A stretch of DNA of 15,182 nt from Clostridiaceae bacterium. GTDB lineage: Bacteria > Bacillota > Clostridia > Oscillospirales > Acutalibacteraceae. The position numbers were made by a program, and so were the translations under genes. Below, piece after piece: positions 5,683 to 12,679 of this stretch (position 1 is the stretch's first letter; the number at the start of each line of letters is the position of its first letter). Where the stretch lies: assembly GCA_904502215.1 (NCBI GenBank), contig CAJGDQ010000013.1, positions 1 through 15,182 on the forward strand, given 5' to 3'. The notes beneath the pieces are model-generated. The model was not told the origin of the DNA. It saw only the letters and a list, made by a program, of their open reading frames with translations, and made no database searches.

Positions 5683-6810
5683 TTAACCCTCCTTCTTAGC
5701 CTTGCGGAAATTAATCTTATATCTTGTGAAGAACTCGCAAGCAATAATTGAGAAAATAACGATAGCGGTTAAAATATCACCGATACTGTTATCAACCTTA
5801 AAGGCCGAGGTTGCAAACTTACTGCCAACACTTAAAAATACAATGAGCATTGAAACGGGTATCATAACAATAGGATTAAACTTAGACATCCAAGAAACCA
5901 TTATCGCAGTGAAGCCCTGACCGCCAACAATATCAGGCTTGAGTGAATGCTTATCGCCTGCAACTATCATAAAGCCAACAAGACCGCATATAGCACCCGA
6001 AATTGCAACGGTTCTGATAATAACCTTTTTAACATTAATGCCTATATATCTTGCGGTGTTTTCGCTTTCGCCAACAACCGAAATCTCATATCCCTGCTTG
6101 CTATACTTCAGGTAGATGAACATAAACACAACCATACCAACAACTATAAGGATATTGAAAATATAGCTTCTTCCAAATAGCTCAGGCAAATAGCCATAGC
6201 CTGTTCTCTCATTGAGTATTCCAAGGTCGCTTCTTCCCGACCTATCCTTAACCATTATGAAATAGGAAACCAAGGTCATAGCAACATAGTTCATCATAAG
6301 GGTAAAGAGAGTTTCGTTGGTATTCCAATACGCCTTGCAAATAGCGGGGATAACTGCCCAAACAGCGCCAACCAAAATGCTTAACAAAACCGTTAGGATA
6401 AGCAAAGCTGTATTATCCATTCTTCCGCCAAATTCAAGCATACAAAAGGCCGAGGTTAAACATCCCATAAGCACCTGACCTTCAGCGCCGATATTCCAGA
6501 ACTTCATTTTGAAAGCAGGGGTTACTGCCAAGGAAATGCAAAGAAGAATAGCGGCAATATGAATCGACTCGGTATATTTTTTATTTATTCCGATATTAGC
6601 TGCCGATGTGCCGATAACACCCTCATACATAGCCTTAAAAAGCTCAAGAGGGTTTTGACCTGTTACTGCAACTATAAGTAATGCGCTGAGAATAACGGCA
6701 ACAACTATGCCTATCAAATGAACAAGAGCCGACTTTGAGAAGCTCATATCATCCCTTTTTGTTATATGAATAAGGGGCTCCTTAGCTGACTTAACTTTGA
6801 TTTCAGCCAT
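5683..6810 (-). CDS. ABC transporter permease, nucleoside (BMP/NupP-type)
   Basis: First membrane subunit of the nucleoside importer, about 375 residues with a longer cytoplasmic N-terminus (roughly residues 1-25) and about ten membrane segments. The stretch MKFWNIGAEGQVLMGCL near residue 100 and the VVGESENTARYIGINVKKV block (the cytoplasmic coupling loop facing the ATPase) identify the NupP/YufP family. I chose the ATG at 6810, because GGAGGTGA (6816-6823) sits 5 nt upstream. A GTG at 6819 is in frame but overlaps the Shine-Dalgarno. The start lies inside the end of the ATPase gene, giving an 8-bp overlap and probable translational coupling. It pairs with the second permease to form the translocation pore. 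Confidence 0.9.
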   Translation of the reverse strand: MAEIKVKSAKEPLIHITKRDDMSFSKSALVHLIGIVVAVILSALLIVAVTGQNPLELFKAMYEGVIGTSAANIGINKKYTESIHIAAILLCISLAVTPAFKMKFWNIGAEGQVLMGCLTSAFCMLEFGGRMDNTALLILTVLLSILVGAVWAVIPAICKAYWNTNETLFTLMMNYVAMTLVSYFIMVKDRSGRSDLGILNERTGYGYLPELFGRSYIFNILIVVGMVVFMFIYLKYSKQGYEISVVGESENTARYIGINVKKVIIRTVAISGAICGLVGFMIVAGDKHSLKPDIVGGQGFTAIMVSWMSKFNPIVMIPVSMLIVFLSVGSKFATSAFKVDNSIGDILTAIVIFSIIACEFFTRYKINFRKAKKEG

Positions 6811-8338
6811 TATTCTCACCTCCGCTCGATTTGGTCATCAAAAGACCGATTTCTTCCTTGGTTGCCGTTCTTCCGTCAACAATACCTGTAATACGTCCTG
6901 AGCCGATAACCATAATTCTATCGCAAAGCTCAATTAAAACATCCAAATCTTCGCCAACGAAGATAACCGCAACTCCCTTTTTCTTTTGCTCATTAAGAAG
7001 ATTATAAATGGTATAAGAGGAGTTGATATCAAGTCCTCTAACAGGATAAGCCGCCATAAGCACTGTTGGCGAAGCGGCAATTTCACGACCTACCAAAACC
7101 TTTTGAACGTTACCGCCCGAAAGTCTGCGAACAGGGGTGGTAGCACCTGGGGTTACAACCTCTAAATCCTCTATAATATGCTGAGCCAAATCCTTTGGAG
7201 CCTTTCTTTCAAGGAAAACTGATTTGCCCTTGCGATATGACCTTAGCATCATATTATCAATAATATCCATATTGCCAACAAGGCCCATACCAAGTCTATC
7301 CTCAGGAACAAAGGAAAGACGAACGCCAAGCTCCCTGATTTGCATAGGAGTTTTATTTCTTAAATTCTCAACCTGTTTGGTTTTTGGGTTGTTATAGGAA
7401 ATCTCACCAAACTGAACCTGCTGAAGACCTGCAATTGCCTCAAGCAGTTCTCGTTGACCGCTTCCTGCAATACCTGCAATTCCCAAAATCTCACCTGAAC
7501 GAGCAGTAAAGGTTATATCATCAAGCACCTTAACGCCCTCTCTGCTTATACATTCAAGGTCGTTAACTATAAGGCGGTCCTCAACATTCTCAGGCTCGCT
7601 TCTTTCGATATTAAGGGAAATCTTTTTGCCAACCATCATTTCGGTAAGCTCGGCTTCATTTGTTTTAGCGGTTTCAACCGTTCCGATATATTCGCCCTTT
7701 CTAAGAACGGCAACTCTATCAGAGAGGGATAAAACCTCGTGAAGCTTATGAGTGATAATGATAATTGCCTTGCCATCATCCCTCATTCTTCTTAAAACCG
7801 CAAAAAGCTTTTGCGCTTCTTGAGGAGTGAGCACTGCGGTTGGCTCATCCAAAATAAGAATATCAGCACCTCGATAAAGCACCTTGATAATCTCAACCGT
7901 TTGCTTTTCCGAAACGCTCATTTCGTGAATTTTCTTAGCTGGCTCAACCTCAAAGCTATATTTATCGGCAATTTCCTTAATGCTCTTCTCTGCCTTTTTG
8001 ATATCATATTTTCCCTCTTCATTAAGGCCTAATATGATATTTTCAGCAGCTGAAAAAACATCAACAAGCTTGAAATGCTGATGTATCATACCAATTTTAA
8101 GGTCAAACGCATCTTTGGGCGAGCGGATAACAACCTCCTCGCCATCAACAAAAATTTGGCCCTCATCAGGAAAATAAATTCCTGAAATCATATTCATAAG
8201 GGTTGTTTTTCCGCTTCCGTTTTCGCCAAGTATAGATAAAATCTCGCCTCGGTTAACGGTTAGGTTAACATTCTTATTTGCAACAACACTGCCAAAGGTT
8301 TTGGTTATATTTTTAAGTTCTATAGCCGCCTTTTTCAA
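6803..8338 (-). CDS. ABC transporter ATP-binding protein, double NBD (NupO-type)
   Basis: A 511-residue ATPase with two nucleotide-binding domains in tandem, as in the RbsA/NupO family. NBD1 has an intact Walker A GENGSGKT (38-45), Q-loop near 87, Walker B ILILDEPTA (160-168) and switch His in THKLHE (196-201). Its signature loop is degenerate (SVSEKQ, 141-146) where LSGGQ is expected. NBD2 has Walker A GIAGSGQREL without the usual Lys, a good LSGGN (406-410) and a Walker B lacking the catalytic Glu (VLMAAYPVRGLD), as is usual for NBD2 here. The start is TTG at 8338 with AAGGAG 8 nt upstream. It sits after an intercistronic hairpin region downstream of the lipoprotein gene and overlaps the next permease. 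Confidence 0.93.
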   Translation of the reverse strand: MKKAAIELKNITKTFGSVVANKNVNLTVNRGEILSILGENGSGKTTLMNMISGIYFPDEGQIFVDGEEVVIRSPKDAFDLKIGMIHQHFKLVDVFSAAENIILGLNEEGKYDIKKAEKSIKEIADKYSFEVEPAKKIHEMSVSEKQTVEIIKVLYRGADILILDEPTAVLTPQEAQKLFAVLRRMRDDGKAIIIITHKLHEVLSLSDRVAVLRKGEYIGTVETAKTNEAELTEMMVGKKISLNIERSEPENVEDRLIVNDLECISREGVKVLDDITFTARSGEILGIAGIAGSGQRELLEAIAGLQQVQFGEISYNNPKTKQVENLRNKTPMQIRELGVRLSFVPEDRLGMGLVGNMDIIDNMMLRSYRKGKSVFLERKAPKDLAQHIIEDLEVVTPGATTPVRRLSGGNVQKVLVGREIAASPTVLMAAYPVRGLDINSSYTIYNLLNEQKKKGVAVIFVGEDLDVLIELCDRIMVIGSGRITGIVDGRTATKEEIGLLMTKSSGGENNG

Positions 8339-8356
8339 AGTTTAATCTCCTTTCGT

Positions 8357-8406
8357 TGCAGTTATAGCCTATGCGTAACCATATTTATGCACACGCTATA
8401 ACTGCA
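8357..8406 (-). repeat. Inverted repeat (hairpin) in the 5' region of the ATPase gene
   Basis: Perfect 12-bp arms TGCAGTTATAGC (8357-8368) and GCTATAACTGCA (8395-8406) around a 26-nt loop. In the mRNA it ends just before the AAGGAG ribosome binding site of the ATPase. It could stabilise the processed downstream mRNA or limit its translation. It has no U tract, so it is not itself a terminator. Confidence 0.7.
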
Positions 8407-8410
8407 CTTT

Positions 8411-8450
8411 AAAAATGGAAATAAGGCGGAGCACTTATGCACTCCGCCTT
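8411..8450 (-). terminator. Partial intra-operon terminator after the lipoprotein gene
   Basis: AAGGCGGAG (8442-8450) pairs with CTCCGCCTT (8423-8431) on the minus strand: nine Watson-Crick pairs, extendable by U-G, G-U and C-G to a 4-nt loop. It is followed by TTATTTCCATTTTT, a broken U tract. It starts 12 bp after the lipoprotein stop. This probably lowers transport-gene mRNA relative to the abundant binding protein, rather than stopping transcription fully. Confidence 0.65.
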
Positions 8451-8462
8451 AAAATCAGTTAA

Positions 8463-9716
8463 TTATTCAGCCGGAACAGTGATACCGTCAATAATTACAT
8501 TGAAGTAAGGAGCAGATCTCTTTTCAGACTCAATAAAGCGTCCATCTACGATAGCCTCAGTGTCAGGAGCGAAGTCGCCCAAATCAACAACGTCAGCAAG
8601 ATAGGTGGTGAGCTCTTTGCCGCCAACTGTGAAGGTCTTGGTATCGAATACCTTAAGCTCATCGTTATCGAGCTTAGCCTTTGCAGCATCAATAGCAGCC
8701 TGAGTGCCGGGAGCGGCATTCTTGGTAAGAGCGGTTAACTGAACTGCATCCTCTTTAAGGGTTGCGCAGTAGTCAGCAGGGATGGTTGTTCCCTCTAAAA
8801 CAGCCTTAATCATCATGGTCATATAAGGAACCCAAGAAATCTTGGAAGAGATGATAGCGGTGTTAGGACCAATGTTAGAAGTATCAACATTGTAAGCAAC
8901 GTTGGGGATACCAGCTGCTTCGCAAGCAGAAGGAGCACCCGAAGAGTCAGCGTGCTGGCTTATAAGTTTGCAGCCGTTAGCGATAAGAGCCTTAGCAGCG
9001 GTATTCTCTTTCTCGATATCAAACCAAGACTGAGTATACTGAACTTCCATAGTAACGGTGGGGCATACGGACTTAACGCCGAGATAGAAAGAGGTGTAAC
9101 CCGAGATAACCTCAGCATAGGGGAATGCGCCAACATAACCGATTTTAGCTTCTTCTTTGGTGAATTTGCCTGCATCGATTAACTCATTGAGCTTCATACC
9201 AGCAGCAATACCTGCAAGATAACGGCCCTTGTAAATCTCAGCAAAAGCAGTGTGATAGTTGCCAACGCCTTCGATTTTACCACGAGTGCCTGTTGCATGG
9301 CAGAACTGAACCTTGGGGAACTCTTTAGCAGCCTTAATCATATAGGGCTCATGACCGAAAGAGTCAGCAAAGATTACCTGACAACCAGCGGTAACAAGCT
9401 CTTTTGCAGTTGTGTAGCACTCTTCGCCTTCGGGGATACCGGTTTTCATGATAACCTGGTCTTGACCGATTCCGAGAGCTTCACAAGCAGCATTGGCAGC
9501 ATCAATGAAGTTCTTGTCATAAGTGGAGTTTGCATCGTGCAAGAAGATGAAACCTACCTTGAGGTCCTCTTTTGCAACCTTTTCAATCTGAGAAGGAGTT
9601 GTTAATGTAACTTCGTCAATAGATTGAACCTTGGCAGCATCGCCGCCGTTTTCGCCGCAACCTGCAAAGCATACGAGCATTGCAACTGCGAGAAGAATTG
9701 CGAGTAATTTTTTCAT
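8463..9716 (-). CDS. BMP-family ABC transporter substrate-binding lipoprotein
   Basis: A 417-residue extracytoplasmic nucleoside-binding lipoprotein of the BMP/PnrA/NupN family. Residues 1-19 form a signal peptide (MKKLLAILLAVAMLVCFAG) ending in a lipobox with Cys20 as the lipidated residue. A short G/D/N-rich linker follows, then the BMP domain: VGFIFLHDANSTYDKNFIDA near 54-73, FADSFGHEPYMIKAA and the IGYVGAFPYAEVISGY block. Family members bind purine nucleosides such as inosine and guanosine. It is longer than many (about 350), the surplus being in the C-terminal part. The ATG at 9716 has GAGGAG upstream. It is second in the operon, 47 bp after xpt and before the intra-operon hairpin. Confidence 0.93.
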   Translation of the reverse strand: MKKLLAILLAVAMLVCFAGCGENGGDAAKVQSIDEVTLTTPSQIEKVAKEDLKVGFIFLHDANSTYDKNFIDAANAACEALGIGQDQVIMKTGIPEGEECYTTAKELVTAGCQVIFADSFGHEPYMIKAAKEFPKVQFCHATGTRGKIEGVGNYHTAFAEIYKGRYLAGIAAGMKLNELIDAGKFTKEEAKIGYVGAFPYAEVISGYTSFYLGVKSVCPTVTMEVQYTQSWFDIEKENTAAKALIANGCKLISQHADSSGAPSACEAAGIPNVAYNVDTSNIGPNTAIISSKISWVPYMTMMIKAVLEGTTIPADYCATLKEDAVQLTALTKNAAPGTQAAIDAAKAKLDNDELKVFDTKTFTVGGKELTTYLADVVDLGDFAPDTEAIVDGRFIESEKRSAPYFNVIIDGITVPAE

Positions 9717-9763
9717 TTTGAAAATCTCCTCTTTTTTTAATTTATGTAAATTTAAATTACATA

Positions 9764-10336
9764 CTACTTTCGGAAAGTTAGCGAATCATCGCTCATACTT
9801 TCAACTATGGCTAAGGATTCAACCTTAATGCCTTTTTCTCGGAGCTTGTCCCCACCCTGCTGGAAACCTTTCTCAATGGCACAGGAACAACCGATAACCT
9901 CGGCTCCCGCCTGGCCCACAATATCAATAAGACCTTCAAGAGCCTTGCCGTTAGCAAGAAAATCATCAACTATTAAAACCCTATCATCAGGAGAAATATA
10001 TTCCTTGTTAACAACTATTGTATAATCAACGCCATGAGTATAAGAATGAACAACGGCGCTTAAGGTTTCACCCGAGATATTATGGCTTTTATGCTTTTTG
10101 GCAAATACAACCGGCAAATGCATATCGGCGGCTGCCGCCATAGCAATAGCAATACCCGAGGTTTCAACCGTTAAAATCTTGGTTGGTTTTTCCGTTTCAA
10201 AAAGCCTTGCGATTTCTTTTCCCATTTCCATAAGAAAATCAACATCAAGTCTATGATTTAAAAAAGAAGTTACCTTCAGAATGTTCCCCGGAAGAACAAC
10301 ACCCTCTTTGAGAATTTTATCTTCTAAGGCTTTCAT
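9764..10336 (-). CDS. xpt: Xanthine phosphoribosyltransferase
   Basis: A 190-residue type I phosphoribosyltransferase converting xanthine + PRPP to XMP (Bacillus Xpt is of similar length). The diagnostic PRPP loop VLIVDDFLANGKA spans residues 120-132. The N-terminal MKALEDKILKEGVVLPGNILKV and the block ETSGIAIAMAAAADM are characteristic of Xpt rather than of hypoxanthine or adenine enzymes. The ATG at 10336 is preceded by AGAGGGG. It is first in a five-gene operon with a BMP-type nucleoside importer, so imported purines can be salvaged directly. Its 5' UTR of about 40 nt is too short for the purine riboswitch often found ahead of xpt in Firmicutes. Control is more likely through the palindrome over the -35 box. 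Confidence 0.95.
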   Translation of the reverse strand: MKALEDKILKEGVVLPGNILKVTSFLNHRLDVDFLMEMGKEIARLFETEKPTKILTVETSGIAIAMAAAADMHLPVVFAKKHKSHNISGETLSAVVHSYTHGVDYTIVVNKEYISPDDRVLIVDDFLANGKALEGLIDIVGQAGAEVIGCSCAIEKGFQQGGDKLREKGIKVESLAIVESMSDDSLTFRK

Positions 10337-10382
10337 AAGGCAACCCCTCTCACTTGGAATTTCTATTAAAAACTATATTGAT

Positions 10383-10411
10383 ATAATAACACAAATCGAC
10401 ATTATTGTCAA
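10383..10411 (-). promoter_or_regulatory. Sigma-A-type promoter for the xpt/nucleoside ABC operon
   Basis: On the minus strand, a consensus TTGACA (10406-10411), 17-bp spacer and TATTAT (10383-10388). The predicted start near 10376 leaves a leader of about 40 nt. It is the strongest-looking promoter in the window. Confidence 0.8.
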
Positions 10412-10426
10412 TAAAACCTGACAATA
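10403..10426. promoter_or_regulatory. Palindromic operator candidate over the xpt -35 box
   Basis: Perfect 8-bp arms TATTGTCA (10403-10410) and TGACAATA (10419-10426) separated by 8 bp. The first arm covers the -35 hexamer, a repressor-like position. It does not resemble the Bacillus PurR box. The regulator is unknown. Confidence 0.5.
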
Positions 10427-10433
10427 TTTTTGG

Positions 10434-10466
10434 AAAAAATAAGGGAATAGTTTTTACTATTCCCTT
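10434..10466 (-). terminator. Intrinsic terminator of the COG2509 gene
   Basis: Perfect 10-bp stem AAGGGAATAG (10441-10450) / CTATTCCCTT (10457-10466) with a 6-nt loop. On the minus strand it is followed by A and six Ts (10434-10439). It ends transcription of the flavoprotein gene just before the xpt promoter. Confidence 0.9.
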
Positions 10467-10471
10467 ATCCC

Positions 10472-11851
10472 TTATTTTGTTATGCAATCCGCAACATAAA
10501 TACCCATAGCACCCGATTGAGAAAGGCCTCGGCATATACCGCTACCATCTCCAATTATATAAACTCCATCGGTAAGCTCGAATTTATCATTGATAAATTC
10601 AGGTCTTATCGAATAGTATTTACTTTCGCAGCCATAAAGCAAGGTATCGTCATTAGCGCAACCGGGGGCAACCTTATCAAGCGCATAAATGGTTTCAATT
10701 ATGTTGGTTAAAATTCTATGCGGAAGCACTAGCGAAATATCTCCCGCAGTAGCCTTTAGGGTTGGCTCAACGGTGTTTTGAGAGAGTCTATGGTCGTTAG
10801 TTCTTCTGCCTCTTATCAAATCGCCGAAGCGCTGAACAATAACATTACCCTTGCCTATCATATTTGCAAGTCTTGAAATACTCTCAGCATACTCGGTTGG
10901 CTGATTAAAGGGCTCGGTGAAACGGATTGAAGAAAGAATTGCAAAGTTGCAGTTTTCGGTTCTCTTTTCATCCTCGGCAAAGGAATGGCCGTTTGCAGTT
11001 ATGATTCCGTGGTTATTCTCGGCAGATACCAAACCACCCTTATTAAAGCAGAACATACGGCATCTATCTTCAAAGGTTTTGGTTTTATAAAGAATTTTCG
11101 GCTCATAAATCTTATCGGAAAATTCCTTCCAAATGATATCCTTCATTTCAACACGAACGCCGATATCAATATGATTAGAATGCATTTTAACACCGAAGGA
11201 ACGGCAAAAATCAGCAACGAAATTAGCGCCGCCTCGACCTGTTGCGATGATGATTTTTTTCGCTTCAATTTCCTGTGAGTTGGTATACTTTAAAATATAT
11301 CCACCATCGGTTTTTTCAACCTTTTGGCAATCATAAAAGCTGAACATATCAACGCCAAGCTCACCGATAGCATTGATGAGATTTTGCATTGTAACATAGT
11401 TTTTATCGGTGCCGAGGTGTTTAACATTCATATCAAGAAGTCTTAAATTATTTTGCAAGCACTTAAGCTTTAAATCCTCGTTTGATTTATAAACCTTAAC
11501 CTCGCCCGAGGTGCAATATTTATTAAGTATCTTATCAACCTCGTTGATATATTCGTTTGCCTTAGCCTCGCCAAGCTCCTCGCCAAGAGTTCCGCCATAT
11601 GCAGTTCCAAGGTTAAATTTACCATCCGAAAAAGCGCCCGCTCCCGCATATCCGCTTGTTATACTGCAGGTTTTGCAATGAATACAGGTTTTTTCTCTTC
11701 CTGCGGGACAATGCCTCTTCTCAAGGGTGTTACCCCTCTCGGTTATAACGATTTTAAGCTCAGGGGAATTTTGTTTCAAGCGATAAGCCGCCATAAGACC
11801 GCCTATACCTCCGCCGATAATAGCAACATCATAATTTTTAATGCCGCTCAT
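10472..11851 (-). CDS. FAD-dependent oxidoreductase, COG2509 family
   Basis: A flavoprotein of about 459 residues, family COG2509 (uncharacterised FAD-dependent dehydrogenases); substrate unknown. The N-terminal dinucleotide-binding motif is DVAIIGGGIGGLMAAYRL (8-25). The next block has four cysteines, Cys48, 56, 59 and 62 (C-x7-C-x2-C-x2-C), leading into GYAGAGAFSDGKFNLG, the signature I recall for this family. The C-terminus GVYIIGDGSGICRGLSQSGAMG closes the FAD site. I chose the ATG at 11851, with AAAGGATGG 9-10 nt upstream. An ATG at 11857 is also possible, and an upstream TTG at 11884 has no ribosome binding site. It is a single gene with a strong terminator. Upstream lies hairpin-rich DNA with a TATAAT at 11934-11939 but no good -35. 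Confidence 0.85.
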   Translation of the reverse strand: MSGIKNYDVAIIGGGIGGLMAAYRLKQNSPELKIVITERGNTLEKRHCPAGREKTCIHCKTCSITSGYAGAGAFSDGKFNLGTAYGGTLGEELGEAKANEYINEVDKILNKYCTSGEVKVYKSNEDLKLKCLQNNLRLLDMNVKHLGTDKNYVTMQNLINAIGELGVDMFSFYDCQKVEKTDGGYILKYTNSQEIEAKKIIIATGRGGANFVADFCRSFGVKMHSNHIDIGVRVEMKDIIWKEFSDKIYEPKILYKTKTFEDRCRMFCFNKGGLVSAENNHGIITANGHSFAEDEKRTENCNFAILSSIRFTEPFNQPTEYAESISRLANMIGKGNVIVQRFGDLIRGRRTNDHRLSQNTVEPTLKATAGDISLVLPHRILTNIIETIYALDKVAPGCANDDTLLYGCESKYYSIRPEFINDKFELTDGVYIIGDGSGICRGLSQSGAMGIYVADCITK

Positions 11852-11888
11852 TTTCATCCATCCTTTTAAATGTTTTAGGCACAAAATA

Positions 11889-12127
11889 GGACCGCATTTT
11901 CTATTTTGAAAATGCAGTCCCTACTGCTTTCATATTATAATGATTGTAGTTAGTCGAAACGCACTAAAAACGTTTCGACAAGCCACTTGTTAAGTGGCTT
12001 TAGCAAAATTAAATTATAATATTTAATTTAATTTTGCACGACATTCATTGCAATGGAAAAGGACAAATTTTTATTAAAAATTTGTCGCAAAATCAAAGAT
12101 TTTGTGGCGAAACAGGTTTGTTTCGCC
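11889..12127. repeat. Array of seven consecutive hairpins in non-coding DNA
   Basis: This gene-free stretch between the flavoprotein and the small membrane protein consists mainly of inverted repeats, each with a different stem. H1 11889-11920 has 12 matches and one C-A that becomes G-U on the minus strand. H2 11953-11979: GTCGAAACG/CGTTTCGAC. H3 11980-12000: AAGCCACTT/AAGTGGCTT with a 3-nt loop. H4 12003-12037: 14 bp, A/T-rich. H5 12062-12086: GACAAATTTTT/AAAAATTTGTC with a 3-nt loop. H6 12088-12104: CAAAATC/GATTTTG. H7 12106-12127: GGCGAAACA/TGTTTCGCC with a 4-nt loop. Some neighbours abut directly (H2-H3) or within 1-2 bp (H3-H4, H5-H6-H7). There are no flanking long direct repeats and no open reading frame. 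It may be a repeat-family cluster or a structured RNA. Confidence 0.8.
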
Positions 12128-12160
12128 TAGCCTATTTCATTATAAAGCAAAACGCCTTAT

Positions 12161-12189
12161 TTGTCAAACATTTTTTAACCTCTAATAAT
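12161..12189 (+). promoter_or_regulatory. Probable promoter for the small Cys-rich membrane protein
   Basis: TTGTCA (12161-12166) with TAATAA/AATAAT (12183-12189) at 16-17 bp spacing. The start would be near 12196, giving a leader of about 28 nt. Confidence 0.5.
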
Positions 12190-12223
12190 CTTTTCCCATA
12201 TACTGAAGCAGGGGGTGAAAATC

Positions 12224-12637
12224 GTGAAAAATAATTGCAGTTCAAATATTGAATGCACCTTTTTAAGCATCGCTGCTGCTATTATAGTTGGAATAGTTAC
12301 TGCCATCTTGCAGTTCACCGCTATAATAACCGTAGGCACCGTATTCCCTTGGGTTGCTTTAGGCATTGCGATAGTTTACTTGTTAGCTTTGGTGGTCTTT
12401 GCACCTTTCTTTAGAAAGGCCGCTCGTGGCTGTTGCGTTTGCAGAGTTATCTCGGTTATAATCGCAGGTTTACTAGGCACTATTATAACCGCATTGATTC
12501 TTTTGGCTGTTACCTTTGCCGCAACCAGCGTTTTAGGCGCTATATTTGCAGGCTTGTTGCTCGGCTTCTTTACCCTTTTTGTAACCGCCGCCGCTTGCCT
12601 TTTAAAATGCGCTGTAAACTGTGATGACGAAGAATAA
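12224..12637 (+). CDS. Small four-helix membrane protein with cysteine clusters, function unknown
   Basis: About 137 residues, very hydrophobic. Four membrane segments are visible at about 12-35, 42-62, 73-97 and 101-124. Eight cysteines sit only at segment ends: C5 and C11 before helix 1, C70, C71 and C73 in the Arg/Lys-rich loop between helices 2 and 3, and C125, C129 and C133 after helix 4. The loop RKAARGCCVCR should be cytoplasmic by the positive-inside rule, which puts all eight cysteines on the cytoplasmic side. I recall similar unnamed proteins in Clostridia but know no function. I chose GTG at 12224, because GGGGGTGA (12211-12218) is 5 nt upstream; GTG at 12215 lies within that site. 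A terminator follows 5 bp after the stop. It is monocistronic. Confidence 0.75.
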   Translation: MKNNCSSNIECTFLSIAAAIIVGIVTAILQFTAIITVGTVFPWVALGIAIVYLLALVVFAPFFRKAARGCCVCRVISVIIAGLLGTIITALILLAVTFAATSVLGAIFAGLLLGFFTLFVTAAACLLKCAVNCDDEE

Positions 12638-12642
12638 AAAAA

Positions 12643-12679
12643 TTAAAGCTCCGTTTTATCGGAGCTTTAATAATTTTTT
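12643..12679. terminator. Bidirectional intrinsic terminator shared by converging genes
   Basis: An 11-bp stem, TTAAAGCTCCG (12643-12653) / CGGAGCTTTAA (12660-12670), with a TTTTAT loop. Six Ts follow on the plus strand and, on the minus strand, seven Us from the A tract 12636-12642. The stop codon of the minus-strand amidohydrolase lies in the loop, so its last codons form one arm. Confidence 0.92.

Noticed and set aside
9252..9605. 117-residue open frame antisense to the BMP lipoprotein gene
   Set aside because: Shadow of a well-supported gene, with no ribosome binding site or motif.
10337..10440. Purine (guanine) riboswitch ahead of xpt
   Set aside because: The promoter leaves a leader of about 40 nt and the conserved three-way-junction core is not present.
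11852..11884. Upstream TTG start extending the COG2509 protein by eleven residues
   Set aside because: No ribosome binding site, and the extension (MCLKHLKGWMK) does not look like part of the family fold; it covers the better Shine-Dalgarno.
11889..12127. Insertion sequence or MITE with terminal inverted repeats
   Set aside because: There are many separate short hairpins with different stems rather than one pair of terminal repeats, no transposase and no clear target-site duplication.
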